Source: Pseudoalteromonas carrageenovora IAM 12662 (GTDB taxonomy: Bacteria; Pseudomonadota; Gammaproteobacteria; Enterobacterales; Alteromonadaceae). From it: a stretch of 64,000 nt of DNA. Both the position numbers and the translations under genes were made by a program. The stretch is from positions 1,425,407 to 1,489,406 of the forward strand of contig NZ_LT965928.1 in assembly GCF_900239935.1 (NCBI RefSeq), written 5' to 3'. The notes under the pieces were generated by a model. It worked only from the letters and a program-made list of their open reading frames with translations. It was not told the origin of the DNA and ran no database searches. Positions 35,500-45,282 of the stretch are shown here, piece by piece; the stretch's first letter is position 1; every line of letters begins with the position of its first letter.

Positions 35500-36669
35500 T
35501 TAACCTGCGACAGGTGTTTTTCCGGCATGTATGTTAGTAATACTTTTAATAAACATATAAATACAGGTGCTAATTAGGCAGCCTGCTAAGTAAAACACAA
35601 TACCGTTTGGCGCATTAGACAAATGTGCGCTTAGCATTGGGCCAAATACCGAACCTATACTGTAGCTTAAAAGCATAATTTCGGTTGCCGACACTATTTT
35701 TGCCATAGGTAGGCTATCGCAGGCAAGCGTAATAGCAATTGGGTATAGAGCAAAGCTGCAGGCGCCTAGTATTAAATAACTTATTATTAATCCGGCCAAG
35801 GTATTTGCTTGTAAAATACCTATTGCACCTGCTGCGCCCACTAAACAAAACATACCCATAAGTAAACTTTTTTCCAGGCGAGTAGATAAGTAGCTAACCA
35901 GCGGTTGCACTAACATTCCACCTAAAATTATTACAGCCATTAGCGTGCCAGTGTACTGCGCCTGCTCTGCTTGAGATGCAATATAAACAGGCATTAAGCC
36001 ATAAATAGGCCCAAGTAATAAGCCTGAGGCTAAACAGCCGAGCATAGCCGGATGGCTTAGGTTTTTAATCTCTTTTAAATATAGTTTTTGTAGTTGTTGT
36101 TTTTCTGGTTGGCCTTTAGTAATTAATAAAGGCGCCAAAATAGCAAAGCACAATAACGCAGCCACAAATAAGTAGGGTGTAGCACCTTGTGTACCTAGCG
36201 GTCCAATAGCGAGTTGCCCAACAGCGCTGCCTCCATATAACGAGGTCATATATAGGCCTAGGCGTTTAGCCCGTGATTTTGCTGTATTTGTCATAAGTAG
36301 CCACGATTCAACTACAACAAACACACCTGCGACAGCAATACCTGCAATAAATCGAGCAATTAGCCAACTAATAGCGTTCGGTAATGCTAGCTGGGCTAAC
36401 ACACTCAGTATTAATAAACTTAAAAACAATATAAACGCAAAGCGATGGCCTACTTTAACCACAATACGTTCTATTGTGGTTGCGCCTATAAGTAACCCCA
36501 AATAAAAAATACTAGCAAGCCATGGAGCTAGGTTTTCATCTAATTTGAATGCAGATAACGAAAGCGGAATTAAGCTCATTAAAAAGCCAGATGCTATGGC
36601 AAAAAAAGATAAGCCAATAACGGGTGCTAGTGGGTTGTTAGGTGCATTGTAGGCGGCAGGTTCAGCCAT
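35500..36669 (-). CDS. YcaD-like MFS transporter
   Basis: A 389-residue 12-TM major facilitator. The N-half has LIGATTIERIVVKVGHRFAF, corresponding to the loop 2-3 motif, and RFIAGIAVAGVFVVVESWLL, typical of the YcaD subfamily. It has no large soluble insertions. The substrate is unknown. It is monocistronic, separated from the LacI gene by 285 bases and from the kinase gene by a strong terminator. Confidence 0.8.
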   Translation of the reverse strand: MAEPAAYNAPNNPLAPVIGLSFFAIASGFLMSLIPLSLSAFKLDENLAPWLASIFYLGLLIGATTIERIVVKVGHRFAFILFLSLLILSVLAQLALPNAISWLIARFIAGIAVAGVFVVVESWLLMTNTAKSRAKRLGLYMTSLYGGSAVGQLAIGPLGTQGATPYLFVAALLCFAILAPLLITKGQPEKQQLQKLYLKEIKNLSHPAMLGCLASGLLLGPIYGLMPVYIASQAEQAQYTGTLMAVIILGGMLVQPLVSYLSTRLEKSLLMGMFCLVGAAGAIGILQANTLAGLIISYLILGACSFALYPIAITLACDSLPMAKIVSATEIMLLSYSIGSVFGPMLSAHLSNAPNGIVFYLAGCLISTCIYMFIKSITNIHAGKTPVAG

Positions 36670-36890
36670 TTTTTTTAGACTCGGTGAGTTAAATAACTCC
36701 AGTTTTAAATTGTAAGGAGTTACTTTAGTAATAAAATTTGCGCGAATTTAGAGCTAATTGATAGATAAGTAAAGTGATTTCTGGCGTTAAATATACAAAT
36801 TAATTCTTAAGTGAAATTTTAGATCTGGAATACTGTTTTTGTAGTATTTTTATGAGGTTATTGTTTTATATTTGTTAGCAATAATGGTTA

Positions 36891-36914
36891 AAACCCCAAC
36901 TAGAATTGGGGCTT
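36891..36914 (-). terminator. Terminator of the GH1-symporter-LacI operon
   Basis: CCCCAA / TTGGGG stem with T4 on the minus strand, 41 bases past the LacI stop codon. Confidence 0.65.
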
Positions 36915-36954
36915 AATTATGATGTGAATAAAATAATAAGGCAGAGCTTTAGTG

Positions 36955-37955
36955 CTAGCTAATATCGGGAGTTGAATCGCGTAAAATTAACTTAGGCTCA
37001 AACACCTGATTTACCGTTATGCCGCTTTTTTTATAAATATCTTTAAGCACTAAATTTGCTGCTGCACGGCCCATTTCGGGTACTGGGTTATCTATTGTAG
37101 TAAGCGTAGGGTAAAGGTAATTGGTAAAAATAACGTTATCAAAACCAATTATTGCTAAATCTTTAGGTAAATTAAAGCCATGCTCGCGGGCATACTTCAT
37201 TGCACCCGATGCCATTTCGTCATTGGCGCACACAAGAGCCGTAATTTGCGCTTTATGTTGAATAAAATGACGTAGGCCATCGCTGCCACCGGTTTCTTTA
37301 AAGTCGCCCACATAATACAAGCTTTCGTCAAAGGTGAGGTTATATTCTGCAAGCGCCTTTTTGTGGCCTTTTAAACGATCTGAGGCATCTTCTTTAAATT
37401 GTGGACCGGCAATATAAGCAATACGTTTATGCCCTTTATTGATCATAGCTTTTGTTGCAAGGTAGCCACCCATAACATTATCGAGACTAATGCAGTTTTG
37501 CTCTATTTCTTTAACGTAGCGACTCATTAAATAAATAGGGGTTTTACCTTTACTGAGCTCAATTAAGTACTCGTTAGATACCGCTTCTACGTGAGCAATA
37601 ATGGCGTCGCAATTACGGCTAGTTAAAAATTCAAAACCGTTTTTTCTTTTTTTTCATCACTGTGGCCGGGCGTAATAATTACGTGTTTACCAGCTATACG
37701 TAATTGCTCTTCAATGGCCGACATCATTTGTCCAAAAAACGGGCCGTCTAACTCAGACACTAAAATGCCTACACTGTTAGTACGGCTTGATGCTAAAGAG
37801 CGTGCAATAGAACTTGGCTGATAGCCGAGCTCTTTCATCGCCTCTAACACCTTTTTTTTCGTTTTTTTACTTACGTAGTCGTTGTCGTTAAGCACCCTAG
37901 ATACAGTTGATAAAGACACACCTGCCATTTCTGATACTTGATAAATAGTCGCCAT
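36955..37955 (-). pseudogene. LacI-family regulator, interrupted by a one-base frameshift
   Basis: The first frame (37955 down to 37623) encodes the HTH MATIYQVSEMAGVSLSTVSR, the hinge and the start of the sugar-binding domain. It then stops shortly after an A8-G-A6 run. The other frame carries on with GFEFLTSRNCDAIIAHVEAV, and on through HKRIAYIAGPQFKEDASDRL to the end at 36955. Adding a single A in the A6 run restores one protein of about 333 residues. As last gene of the GH1-symporter operon it is the likely repressor for the CRE-like TGGAAGCGCTTCCA sites. It may be a real mutation, a sequencing error or a slippage site. Confidence 0.85.
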
Positions 37956-38026
37956 TTATATCCTAGCTTGTACGCATTTGTTTTTAATAAAAATTTATAA
38001 AACATAAGTTGTGATTAAAAGTTAAT

Positions 38027-39553
38027 TTACACATTACTGCGCCTAATTGCTAAATCTTCTGTTATTTTTTGGGTCATTGCGGGTGTAAGCGGATAAATAA
38101 GCATCAACGCGGCGCCTAAAAAAGCAAAAGCAGCTGGGATCCAGCTCATTAGTAACTGCATAGCGGGTAGGGCGTGATTAATTGTAAGCTCATCCATACC
38201 GTTATATCCATAGCCTGCAAGTACCACTAATACGAGTGCCCCAGCAAAACCACCACCAGTTTTTTGCACAAAGGTACCTGCTGAATAAATAAGCCCGGTA
38301 GCACGGCGTTTATTTTTCCACTCGGAGTAGTCGGCAGAATCTCCTAGCATGCTAAAAAACAAAGTAGGCATCATGGCTGCAAAAAATTCAGCCGCGCAGC
38401 CAAAGGTAAATACAGCGACAATATTATTGCTAGGCACCCAATAAAATGCAGTGGTTAATAAGCCGCTTAGCAACAACGATGCAATAAATAAATTGCGTTT
38501 GCCCATAATTTCAGCCAGCTTGCCTGTAGCAAGTGCACCAAATATAGATACTATTAATAAGGCAATAAAATATTGCCCTGCCATTAGTTCATCAGCAACG
38601 TGGTACTTAAAGTAATAAGCAATAACACCGTATTTTATACCGTTAAACATCATGGTTAAAAAGCCAATACCTAATAAAACAAGCCAAGGTTTATTTGTTA
38701 GTAAATCGACCATATCGCGCTGCGAACCGGTTAGGTTTTGTTTATTTTTATTAAGTAGTTTTTTTATAACAACAGTCATTGCCGCCATAACTAAAGCAAA
38801 AAATAGCCCGCTGTATAAATCGCGATAATAAAAAAACAGTGTTGTTGATAACAAAGGTAATATTATAAATGGCAGGTTTTTAGTTAAATCAAACAGTTCT
38901 GATTTTAAACACCCTTGCTCTGAAGCTGGCGCTATTACGCGTTCTTTAGTGCTTACAAAGGTAATAACCATGAGCGCAATAAGTAAACTTGCGAACAAAT
39001 ACATAGTGAGCTGATAGCCCTTGGCGTTATCACCGCCTCCAAAATAAGCGACTAAGTCGGGTAAAAAGCCCATCACTAATAACCCGCCTGTAAACGCGCC
39101 TGCAAATCTGAATCCTGATAGCTTTGTGCGCTGGGTGTCATCGGGGGTCATTACGCCCATAAGTGCAGAGTAGGGTACGTTACTGACTGTATAAGCAAGT
39201 GTTAAACCAATATAAGTAACGTAGGCATAAATAAGTTTATTGGTTTCGCTAAAGTTTGGTGTGGTAAAGCACAGCACCATAAACAAACCTAAAAAGGGCG
39301 CGGAGTAGAGTATCCACGGCCTAAATTTTCCAAAGCGCGACTGCGTTCTATCGGCAATCATGCCCATAATTATATCGGTTACACCATCAGATAATCTAAC
39401 CACTAAAAACAGCATGGCGGCCGCTGCAGCCGATATGCCAAAGGTGTCGGTATAAAATACCGCTAAATAGGCCAATGCGCCGCGCCATACTAAATTAGCA
39501 CCCGCGTCACCCATGGCATAACCGACTTTTTCGTATAAAGGGAGTTTGTTCAC
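38027..39553 (-). CDS. GPH-family sugar:cation symporter
   Basis: A 508-residue, 12-TM MFS protein of the glycoside-pentoside-hexuronide family. Hallmarks are VGYAMGDAGANLVW at the N-terminus (GD...N motif), then LSDGVTDIIMGMIADRTQSR and FGKFRPWILYSAPFLG. It should import glucosides or gluco-oligosaccharides with Na+ or H+. It lies 32 bases downstream of the GH1 gene and 71 upstream of LacI, so it is the transporter of this operon. Confidence 0.9.
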   Translation of the reverse strand: MNKLPLYEKVGYAMGDAGANLVWRGALAYLAVFYTDTFGISAAAAAMLFLVVRLSDGVTDIIMGMIADRTQSRFGKFRPWILYSAPFLGLFMVLCFTTPNFSETNKLIYAYVTYIGLTLAYTVSNVPYSALMGVMTPDDTQRTKLSGFRFAGAFTGGLLVMGFLPDLVAYFGGGDNAKGYQLTMYLFASLLIALMVITFVSTKERVIAPASEQGCLKSELFDLTKNLPFIILPLLSTTLFFYYRDLYSGLFFALVMAAMTVVIKKLLNKNKQNLTGSQRDMVDLLTNKPWLVLLGIGFLTMMFNGIKYGVIAYYFKYHVADELMAGQYFIALLIVSIFGALATGKLAEIMGKRNLFIASLLLSGLLTTAFYWVPSNNIVAVFTFGCAAEFFAAMMPTLFFSMLGDSADYSEWKNKRRATGLIYSAGTFVQKTGGGFAGALVLVVLAGYGYNGMDELTINHALPAMQLLMSWIPAAFAFLGAALMLIYPLTPAMTQKITEDLAIRRSNV

Positions 39554-39585
39554 AGTGTGTGTTCTTATTGTTATGAGCCGCTAAT

Positions 39586-40914
39586 TTAGCGGCTAGTTAT
39601 TAATTTTCTATACGCTTTACCGCTGGCTTTAACGGTGCGTGTTTGGGTATCGTAATCTACATGTACTATACCAAAACGTTTTAAATACCCTTCTGCCCAT
39701 TCAAAATTATCCATGAGGCTCCAAGCAAAGTAACCATCTACTTTAACGCCTTGTACTGTTGCATTATGTAGAGCATTTAAATGTTCATGGTAATAGTCAA
39801 TACGGTCGTTATCGTTCACTTCACCGTCTTTAAATTCGTCAGCCATAGCTGCGCCATTTTCGGTAATATAAATAGGCGGTAGGGTGTATTTTTCGTTCAA
39901 CGATACAAGTAACTCTGTAAGTGCTTTAGGGTAAATTTCCCAGCCAATATCGGTCATTGGGGCTTTGTGTGGCAGCTCATGATAAAAGTCTGTTTCGCTT
40001 GCTTGATAATGCATACGGGTATAAAAATTCACGCCTAAATAATCAAGTGGCTGTGCAATAATGTCCATATCGCCTTGTAAAATATCAGGGCGCTGGGCTT
40101 TAGGTAATTGGTTAATAATATCAGGGTATTGACCTTGCATTACTGGCTGCATATACCATTGATTTATGTAGTCATCAGCAAATGCAGTGGCGTTCAAATC
40201 TTCTTCGCATTGGGTAACTGGGTAGCAAGGCGTAAAGTTAAGCACAATACCGTTGAGTGAATTAGGGCTATTTTTAGCAAGTACTTGCATCGCTAATCCG
40301 TGGCCAAGTAGTAAATGATGGGCAGCTTTTCGCCCGTATTCTCGCCCAACAATACCAGGTGCATGTACGCCAATTTCGTAGCCTAAATAAGAGCTACAAA
40401 ATGGCTCGTTTAGTGTTGCGTAAGAATGTACTCGCTCACCAAAGGCTTGGGTAATTAAATCGGTGTAATGTGCAAATTCGTAAGCCGTGTTTCGGTTAAG
40501 CCAGCCGCCTTCGTCTTCAATATGTTGTGGTAAATCCCAGTGGTACAAAGTAACAAATGCTTTAATATTACGACGTTTTAGCTCATCTAAAATATCGGTG
40601 TAAAACTTAACGCCTTTAGGGTTTAAATGGCCTGCTTTGGTCATTACACGCGGCCAAGAAATAGAAAGCCTGTAGGCGTCTACACCTAGCGACTCAATTA
40701 AATCTATATCATCTTGCCAACGAGTGTAATGCTCACAGGCAACATCACCATTTGAATTATCAGCAATTTTACCTTCTTTACTACAAAAGGTATCCCAAAT
40801 GCAGGGGAGGCGATCTGCTGCGCCACCCTCAATTTGAAAAGACGCTGTGGCCACACCGTAAGTAAAGTGTTTGGCTAAAAGTTGTGAGCCACTAGGTAAA
40901 GATAATTGTTTCAT
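39586..40914 (-). CDS. GH1 beta-glucosidase
   Basis: A 442-residue family 1 glycoside hydrolase without signal peptide, so cytoplasmic. N-terminal signature FTYGVATASFQIEGGA, acid/base Glu170 in YATLNEPF, nucleophile Glu352 in IYITENG, and aglycone/C-terminal WSLMDNFEWAEGY. It hydrolyses imported cellobiose, laminaribiose or similar beta-glucosides to glucose. It is first gene of the operon; its promoter region carries two LacI-type operators shared with the divergent GH3 gene. Confidence 0.93.
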   Translation of the reverse strand: MKQLSLPSGSQLLAKHFTYGVATASFQIEGGAADRLPCIWDTFCSKEGKIADNSNGDVACEHYTRWQDDIDLIESLGVDAYRLSISWPRVMTKAGHLNPKGVKFYTDILDELKRRNIKAFVTLYHWDLPQHIEDEGGWLNRNTAYEFAHYTDLITQAFGERVHSYATLNEPFCSSYLGYEIGVHAPGIVGREYGRKAAHHLLLGHGLAMQVLAKNSPNSLNGIVLNFTPCYPVTQCEEDLNATAFADDYINQWYMQPVMQGQYPDIINQLPKAQRPDILQGDMDIIAQPLDYLGVNFYTRMHYQASETDFYHELPHKAPMTDIGWEIYPKALTELLVSLNEKYTLPPIYITENGAAMADEFKDGEVNDNDRIDYYHEHLNALHNATVQGVKVDGYFAWSLMDNFEWAEGYLKRFGIVHVDYDTQTRTVKASGKAYRKLITSR

Positions 40915-40968
40915 TAAGCGAAAACCCCTGCTTTATTTTTAGTAAATTTGCTTTTATAAAGTTAAAGT

Positions 40969-40982
40969 TGGAAGCGCTTCCA
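40969..40982. promoter_or_regulatory. LacI-type operator 1
   Basis: Perfect 14-bp palindrome TGGAAGCGCTTCCA, 54 bases upstream of the GH1 start codon. The central CG and flanks fit LacI-family operators. Confidence 0.8.
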
Positions 40983-41026
40983 TAATTAATTTGATTAATC
41001 GCCGGGTATAGTATTTAATAACTTTC

Positions 41027-41040
41027 AGGAAGCGCTTCCA
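41027..41040. promoter_or_regulatory. LacI-type operator 2
   Basis: AGGAAGCGCTTCCA, 98 bases before the GH3 start codon and 58 bases from operator 1 on the divergent promoter. It differs from the perfect palindrome by one base. Confidence 0.8.
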
Positions 41041-41138
41041 TATTTAGGTTAGTGGCTATTGTTTAACAGGTCAATAGTTATATTTAAATAAGCAAATTAC
41101 ATTATAAAAACACACCCAGACAACACAGGGCCATAACA

Positions 41139-43706
41139 ATGAAAAAAAGCTTAAACACAAAAGCATTAAAAATTCTTTCCCTTTTAGTAGGAGGAATATG
41201 CGTTTTAACAGCCTGTAATAAACAGCAAACGCAAGTTAGTAACAATCATACTAACGCCTCGGAGCATGAGCAGGGCGATATAACACTTTGGCCAACTCTT
41301 AAAAACAAAGTACAAAAAAGTGCCGAGATTGAAAATACAATTGCTGGTTATTTAAAGTCGATGACGCTTGAGCAAAAAGTAGCGCAAATGATCCAACCAG
41401 AAATTCGCGATATAACCGTTGAAGATATGCGCAAATATGGGTTTGGATCTTATTTAAATGGTGGAGGCTCTTTTCCTGATGCTAATAAGCATGCTACTCC
41501 TGCTGAATGGATAGCGCTTGCAGAGAGTATGTATCAAGCATCGGTTGATGATACGCTTGATGGCAGTAAAATCCCTACCATGTGGGGCACCGATGCCGTA
41601 CATGGACATAATAACGTCATTGGTGCGACGTTATTTCCGCATAATATTGGTTTGGGTGCTGCTAATAACCCTGCGCTTATAGAGCAAATTGCAGCGGCAA
41701 CAGCGGTAGAAGTAATGGCTACAGGAATTGATTGGGTATTTGCACCTACCGTAGCTGTAGTGCGCGATGATCGCTGGGGCAGAACCTACGAAGGCTATTC
41801 AGAGGACCCTGCAATTGTTCGCAAGTATTCAGCCGCTATTGTAAATGGCTTACAAGGTAGAGCCGACGGCGACTTTTTAAGTGATAAACGCGTAATTAGT
41901 ACTGTTAAGCACTTTTTAGGTGATGGCGGTACAGTGGATGGCGACGATCAAGGTAATAATATAGATACCGAAAAAGACTTGTACAACATACATGCGCAAG
42001 GTTATGTAGGTGGCTTAACGGCAGGTAGCCAGTCTGTTATGGCGTCGTTTAATAGCTGGCATGGTAAAAAAAATCATGGTAATAAATACTTACTTACCGA
42101 TGTACTCAAAACCAAAATGGGTTTTGATGGCTTTGTAGTGGGGGATTGGAATGGCCACGGGCAAGTTGCCGGCTGTACTAACGAAAGCTGCCCACAAGCG
42201 GTCAATGCGGGGCTTGATATTTTTATGGTGCCTACAAGTGCTTGGAAACCACTTTATAACAATACAATAGCGCAAGTAAAAGCGGGTACTATTCCCATGG
42301 CTAGAATAGATGATGCCGTTGCGCGTATTTTACGTGTTAAATTACGCGCAGGTTTATTTGAAAAACCAAGCCCTGCCAAGCGTAAATTCTCAGGTAAAGT
42401 AGCGCTAATTGGTGCGCCAGCACATCGTGATATTGCCCGCCAAGCGGTGCAAGAGTCTTTAGTACTGCTTAAAAACAATAACCATATATTACCGATTAAC
42501 CCATCAAGCAATATACTTATAGCAGGCGATGCGGCCAATAATATTGGTAAACAATCGGGCGGTTGGAGCATTACGTGGCAGGGCACTAACAATAAAAATG
42601 AAGACTTTCCTGGAGCCACCTCTATATATGCCGGGTTAAAAGCGCAAATAGATACAGCAGGCGGTATCGCTATTTTAAGCCCAAATGACACTTTTGATAC
42701 CAAACCCGATGTAGCCATTGTTGTATTTGGCGAAGAGCCATACGCAGAGGGGCATGGTGATAAAGACAACCTTGAGTTTGAACGAGGTAATAAACGCTCA
42801 CTTAAAATTTTAAAAGCGTTAAAACAGCAAAATATCCCGGTTGTATCTGTGTTTATATCGGGCAGACCAATGTGGGTTAATAGCGAGCTAAATGCATCTG
42901 ATGCGTTTGTAGCTGCATGGCTTCCTGGCACTGAAGGCCAAGGCATTGCAGATGTTTTACTAGCGGATGTAAATGGGCAAGTACAACATGACTTTAAAGG
43001 TAAGTTATCGTTCTCTTGGCCTAAATCGCCACTGCAAACGGCTGTAAATAAGGGCGATGAACATTATGCACCGCTACTACCTTATGGATTTGGGTTAACC
43101 TATAAAGATAAAAGTACCCTTGCCAATAACCTAAATGAAGACTCAGGTGTTGATGTAAGCAACCTTGCGACGCTGTCTATATTTAATGGTAGCTTTAAAA
43201 CGCCGTGGCGTTTGTTTTTAAACTCTAATAACAAGCAGCATCAAGTGGCTAGCAATAGTGTAAAGCTTGGCGGCATTACTTATCGTACTGAAGATAAAAC
43301 CATTCAAGAAGATGCGATGGCGTTTAATTTTATAGGCTCTAGCGCAAGCTATATTGAAATTAACAGTAACTTTACTGAAGACAAAGTAGCTTACATTGAG
43401 GCCAATTCAGCACTTAGTTTTAGCTATAAAATAAATACAATGCCAACAGAGCAAGTACAGCTAGGTATGAAATGCGAGCAAGGCTGTGGTGGCGAGCTTA
43501 ATATAACCAATGAGCTTAAAAATTCAGCCTTAAATACATGGCAAACCATGAGTATAGATTTAACCTGCTTTGCTAAAAAGGGCGTTGATTTTGCCAGAGT
43601 AACCAGCCCGTTTATTATTAAAACGGCAGGAGAGCTTAGCGTTTCAGTTGCAGATATTAGCTTTATACCACAAAGCGCAAATAGCGCCACGGTTAAGTGT
43701 GAGTAA
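41139..43706 (+). CDS. GH3 exo-beta-1,3/1,4-glucanase (ExoP-like lipoprotein)
   Basis: An 855-residue lipoprotein (lipobox LTAC, Cys26). The TIM barrel has KHFLGDGGT (256-264), and the nucleophile Asp336 is in GFVVGDWNGHG. The alpha/beta sandwich begins near 390 and holds the FGEEPYAEGHGD acid/base loop. The C-terminal part (about 660-855) is a beta-sandwich with two Cys pairs, as in ExoP of Pseudoalteromonas. It releases glucose from mixed or single-linkage beta-glucan at the cell surface or periplasm. It is divergently transcribed from the GH1 operon. Confidence 0.9.
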   Translation: MKKSLNTKALKILSLLVGGICVLTACNKQQTQVSNNHTNASEHEQGDITLWPTLKNKVQKSAEIENTIAGYLKSMTLEQKVAQMIQPEIRDITVEDMRKYGFGSYLNGGGSFPDANKHATPAEWIALAESMYQASVDDTLDGSKIPTMWGTDAVHGHNNVIGATLFPHNIGLGAANNPALIEQIAAATAVEVMATGIDWVFAPTVAVVRDDRWGRTYEGYSEDPAIVRKYSAAIVNGLQGRADGDFLSDKRVISTVKHFLGDGGTVDGDDQGNNIDTEKDLYNIHAQGYVGGLTAGSQSVMASFNSWHGKKNHGNKYLLTDVLKTKMGFDGFVVGDWNGHGQVAGCTNESCPQAVNAGLDIFMVPTSAWKPLYNNTIAQVKAGTIPMARIDDAVARILRVKLRAGLFEKPSPAKRKFSGKVALIGAPAHRDIARQAVQESLVLLKNNNHILPINPSSNILIAGDAANNIGKQSGGWSITWQGTNNKNEDFPGATSIYAGLKAQIDTAGGIAILSPNDTFDTKPDVAIVVFGEEPYAEGHGDKDNLEFERGNKRSLKILKALKQQNIPVVSVFISGRPMWVNSELNASDAFVAAWLPGTEGQGIADVLLADVNGQVQHDFKGKLSFSWPKSPLQTAVNKGDEHYAPLLPYGFGLTYKDKSTLANNLNEDSGVDVSNLATLSIFNGSFKTPWRLFLNSNNKQHQVASNSVKLGGITYRTEDKTIQEDAMAFNFIGSSASYIEINSNFTEDKVAYIEANSALSFSYKINTMPTEQVQLGMKCEQGCGGELNITNELKNSALNTWQTMSIDLTCFAKKGVDFARVTSPFIIKTAGELSVSVADISFIPQSANSATVKCE

Positions 43707-43744
43707 TAGCATGTTTATAAGTTAAGTTTATTGTGTGTTGTCTC

Positions 43745-43766
43745 AAAGCCCTTTTTTAAGGGCTTT
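43745..43766. terminator. Intrinsic terminator between GH3 and halogenase genes
   Basis: AAAGCCCTT / AAGGGCTTT with T-tracts, and a second partial AAGGGCTTTTTT immediately after, so the hairpin half is duplicated. Confidence 0.75.
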
Positions 43767-43794
43767 TTTAAGGGCTTTTTTTTAAAGAGGGTAT

Positions 43795-45282
43795 TTATGC
43801 AGGGCAATATTGTTTTAAAAATTCATGATGCGGCGGTAATTGGCTAACGCGCTGTTCTATTTGCTGTTTAATACCGTGTAAAAAACGGGTGAGTTCTTCA
43901 TTGTTCATCATGCTAGCTATTAAGTGGTGCTGTTCAGGCCCAATACCTTGTCCAAGCATAACTTGTACCCAAGAGTCGACTCTAAAAATATCACCATCGT
44001 CTAAAAATACACGGCCAGTTTGTTTAAACAAATCAATTTCATGCTTAAGTGTTTTTGGCACTTCCATGGCGCTACAATGCAGCCAAAATTCGCTGTCATC
44101 GCGATTAGTTACTTTGTAATGCAGCACAATAAAATCGCGAATATTTTCAATTTCGCTTTTAAGTTGTTTGTTGTATTCATCAATGGCGTGATTGGTTATG
44201 CCATTAAACGGAAATAAACGCATAAAGCGAATAATACCCGACATAATTAAATGAATGCTGGTGGACTCAAGTGGTTCAACAAATCCACTAGCAAGACCTA
44301 GCGCAAGGCAGTTTTTGTTCCAGCCTTTTAAGCGACGCCCAGTTTTAAATTTAATAACACGGGGTTCAGTAAGCGCTTCACCTTCAATGTTATTTAGCAA
44401 TAACGCTTTAGCTTGTTCGTCATCCATATATTGGCTGCAATACACTAACCCATTGCCTACACGATTTTGCAGCGGTATACGCCATTGCCAACCACTTTTA
44501 TGGGCAATAGAGCGGGTAAGTGGCAATACGGTATCGCTGGTTGATTTTGTTTGTACTGCAATGGCGCTATTGCATGGTAGTAAGTGCGACCAATCTTCGT
44601 AGCCCGTATGCAATGCTTGCTCTATTAATAAGCCTCTAAAGCCGGTGCAATCTATAAAAAAGTCGCCGTTTATTTGCTCGCCACTATTTAAAAGTAATGA
44701 TTCTATATGGCCTGTTTTAGCGTTTTTTACTACTTTTTGTATTTTACCTTCAACACGCTTTACACCTAATGGCTCTGAAAATTCACGTAAAAACTGCGCG
44801 TAGCGGGTAGCATCCATATGGTAGGCGTAGTTAATAGGGTTTTGTTGGTTAAACGCAAATTTACCGGCTTTAGCCGCCTGCAGCTCGTAACAGTAATCGC
44901 CAAAAGGGTTGTTTATTCCTAAAGTTTTGCCTTGTAGCCAAAAGTGATGAAACTCACCCGCCCAACATTCTTTGCCCGTTACGCCAAATGAGTGAATATA
45001 ACGCGTGTTTTCATCGCCCCAGTTTTCAAAGCTAATGCCTAATTTAAAGCTTGCTTGAGTGGCTTTCATAAAAGCTTGCTCATTTATACCTAGCAATTTA
45101 TGAAACGTACGAATAGGCGGAATTGTTGCCTCGCCAACGCCTACAGTGCCAATATCGTCAGATTCAACAAGGGTAACATGTATATTTTTGCCAATTAATT
45201 TTGCAAGTGCAGCCGCGGCCATCCAGCCTGCAGTACCGCCTCCCGCTATTACTACGTTTTTAATAGCATTTGTTTTAGTCAT
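43795..45282 (-). CDS. Flavin-dependent (tryptophan-type) halogenase family protein 1
   Basis: A 495-residue FAD protein of the PrnA-like family. Dinucleotide motif VIAGGGTAGW (11-20), GVGEATIPP (48-56), catalytic Lys80 in ASFKLGISFENW, the W-x-W-x-I-P motif as GWQWRIPL, and the conserved FVEPLEST loop. All residues known to be needed for halogenation are visible, so it could be active with a partner flavin reductase. None is encoded nearby. Its gene start overlaps the next halogenase by 8 bases, downstream of the TonB receptor. The substrate may be a saccharide-associated or aromatic compound; tryptophan itself is not implied. Confidence 0.85.
   Translation of the reverse strand: MTKTNAIKNVVIAGGGTAGWMAAAALAKLIGKNIHVTLVESDDIGTVGVGEATIPPIRTFHKLLGINEQAFMKATQASFKLGISFENWGDENTRYIHSFGVTGKECWAGEFHHFWLQGKTLGINNPFGDYCYELQAAKAGKFAFNQQNPINYAYHMDATRYAQFLREFSEPLGVKRVEGKIQKVVKNAKTGHIESLLLNSGEQINGDFFIDCTGFRGLLIEQALHTGYEDWSHLLPCNSAIAVQTKSTSDTVLPLTRSIAHKSGWQWRIPLQNRVGNGLVYCSQYMDDEQAKALLLNNIEGEALTEPRVIKFKTGRRLKGWNKNCLALGLASGFVEPLESTSIHLIMSGIIRFMRLFPFNGITNHAIDEYNKQLKSEIENIRDFIVLHYKVTNRDDSEFWLHCSAMEVPKTLKHEIDLFKQTGRVFLDDGDIFRVDSWVQVMLGQGIGPEQHHLIASMMNNEELTRFLHGIKQQIEQRVSQLPPHHEFLKQYCPA

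Noticed and set aside
36955..37955. Programmed ribosomal frameshift in the LacI gene
   Set aside because: LacI regulators are not known to use programmed frameshifting and no stimulatory structure is visible; a deletion, sequencing error or transcript slippage explain it more simply.
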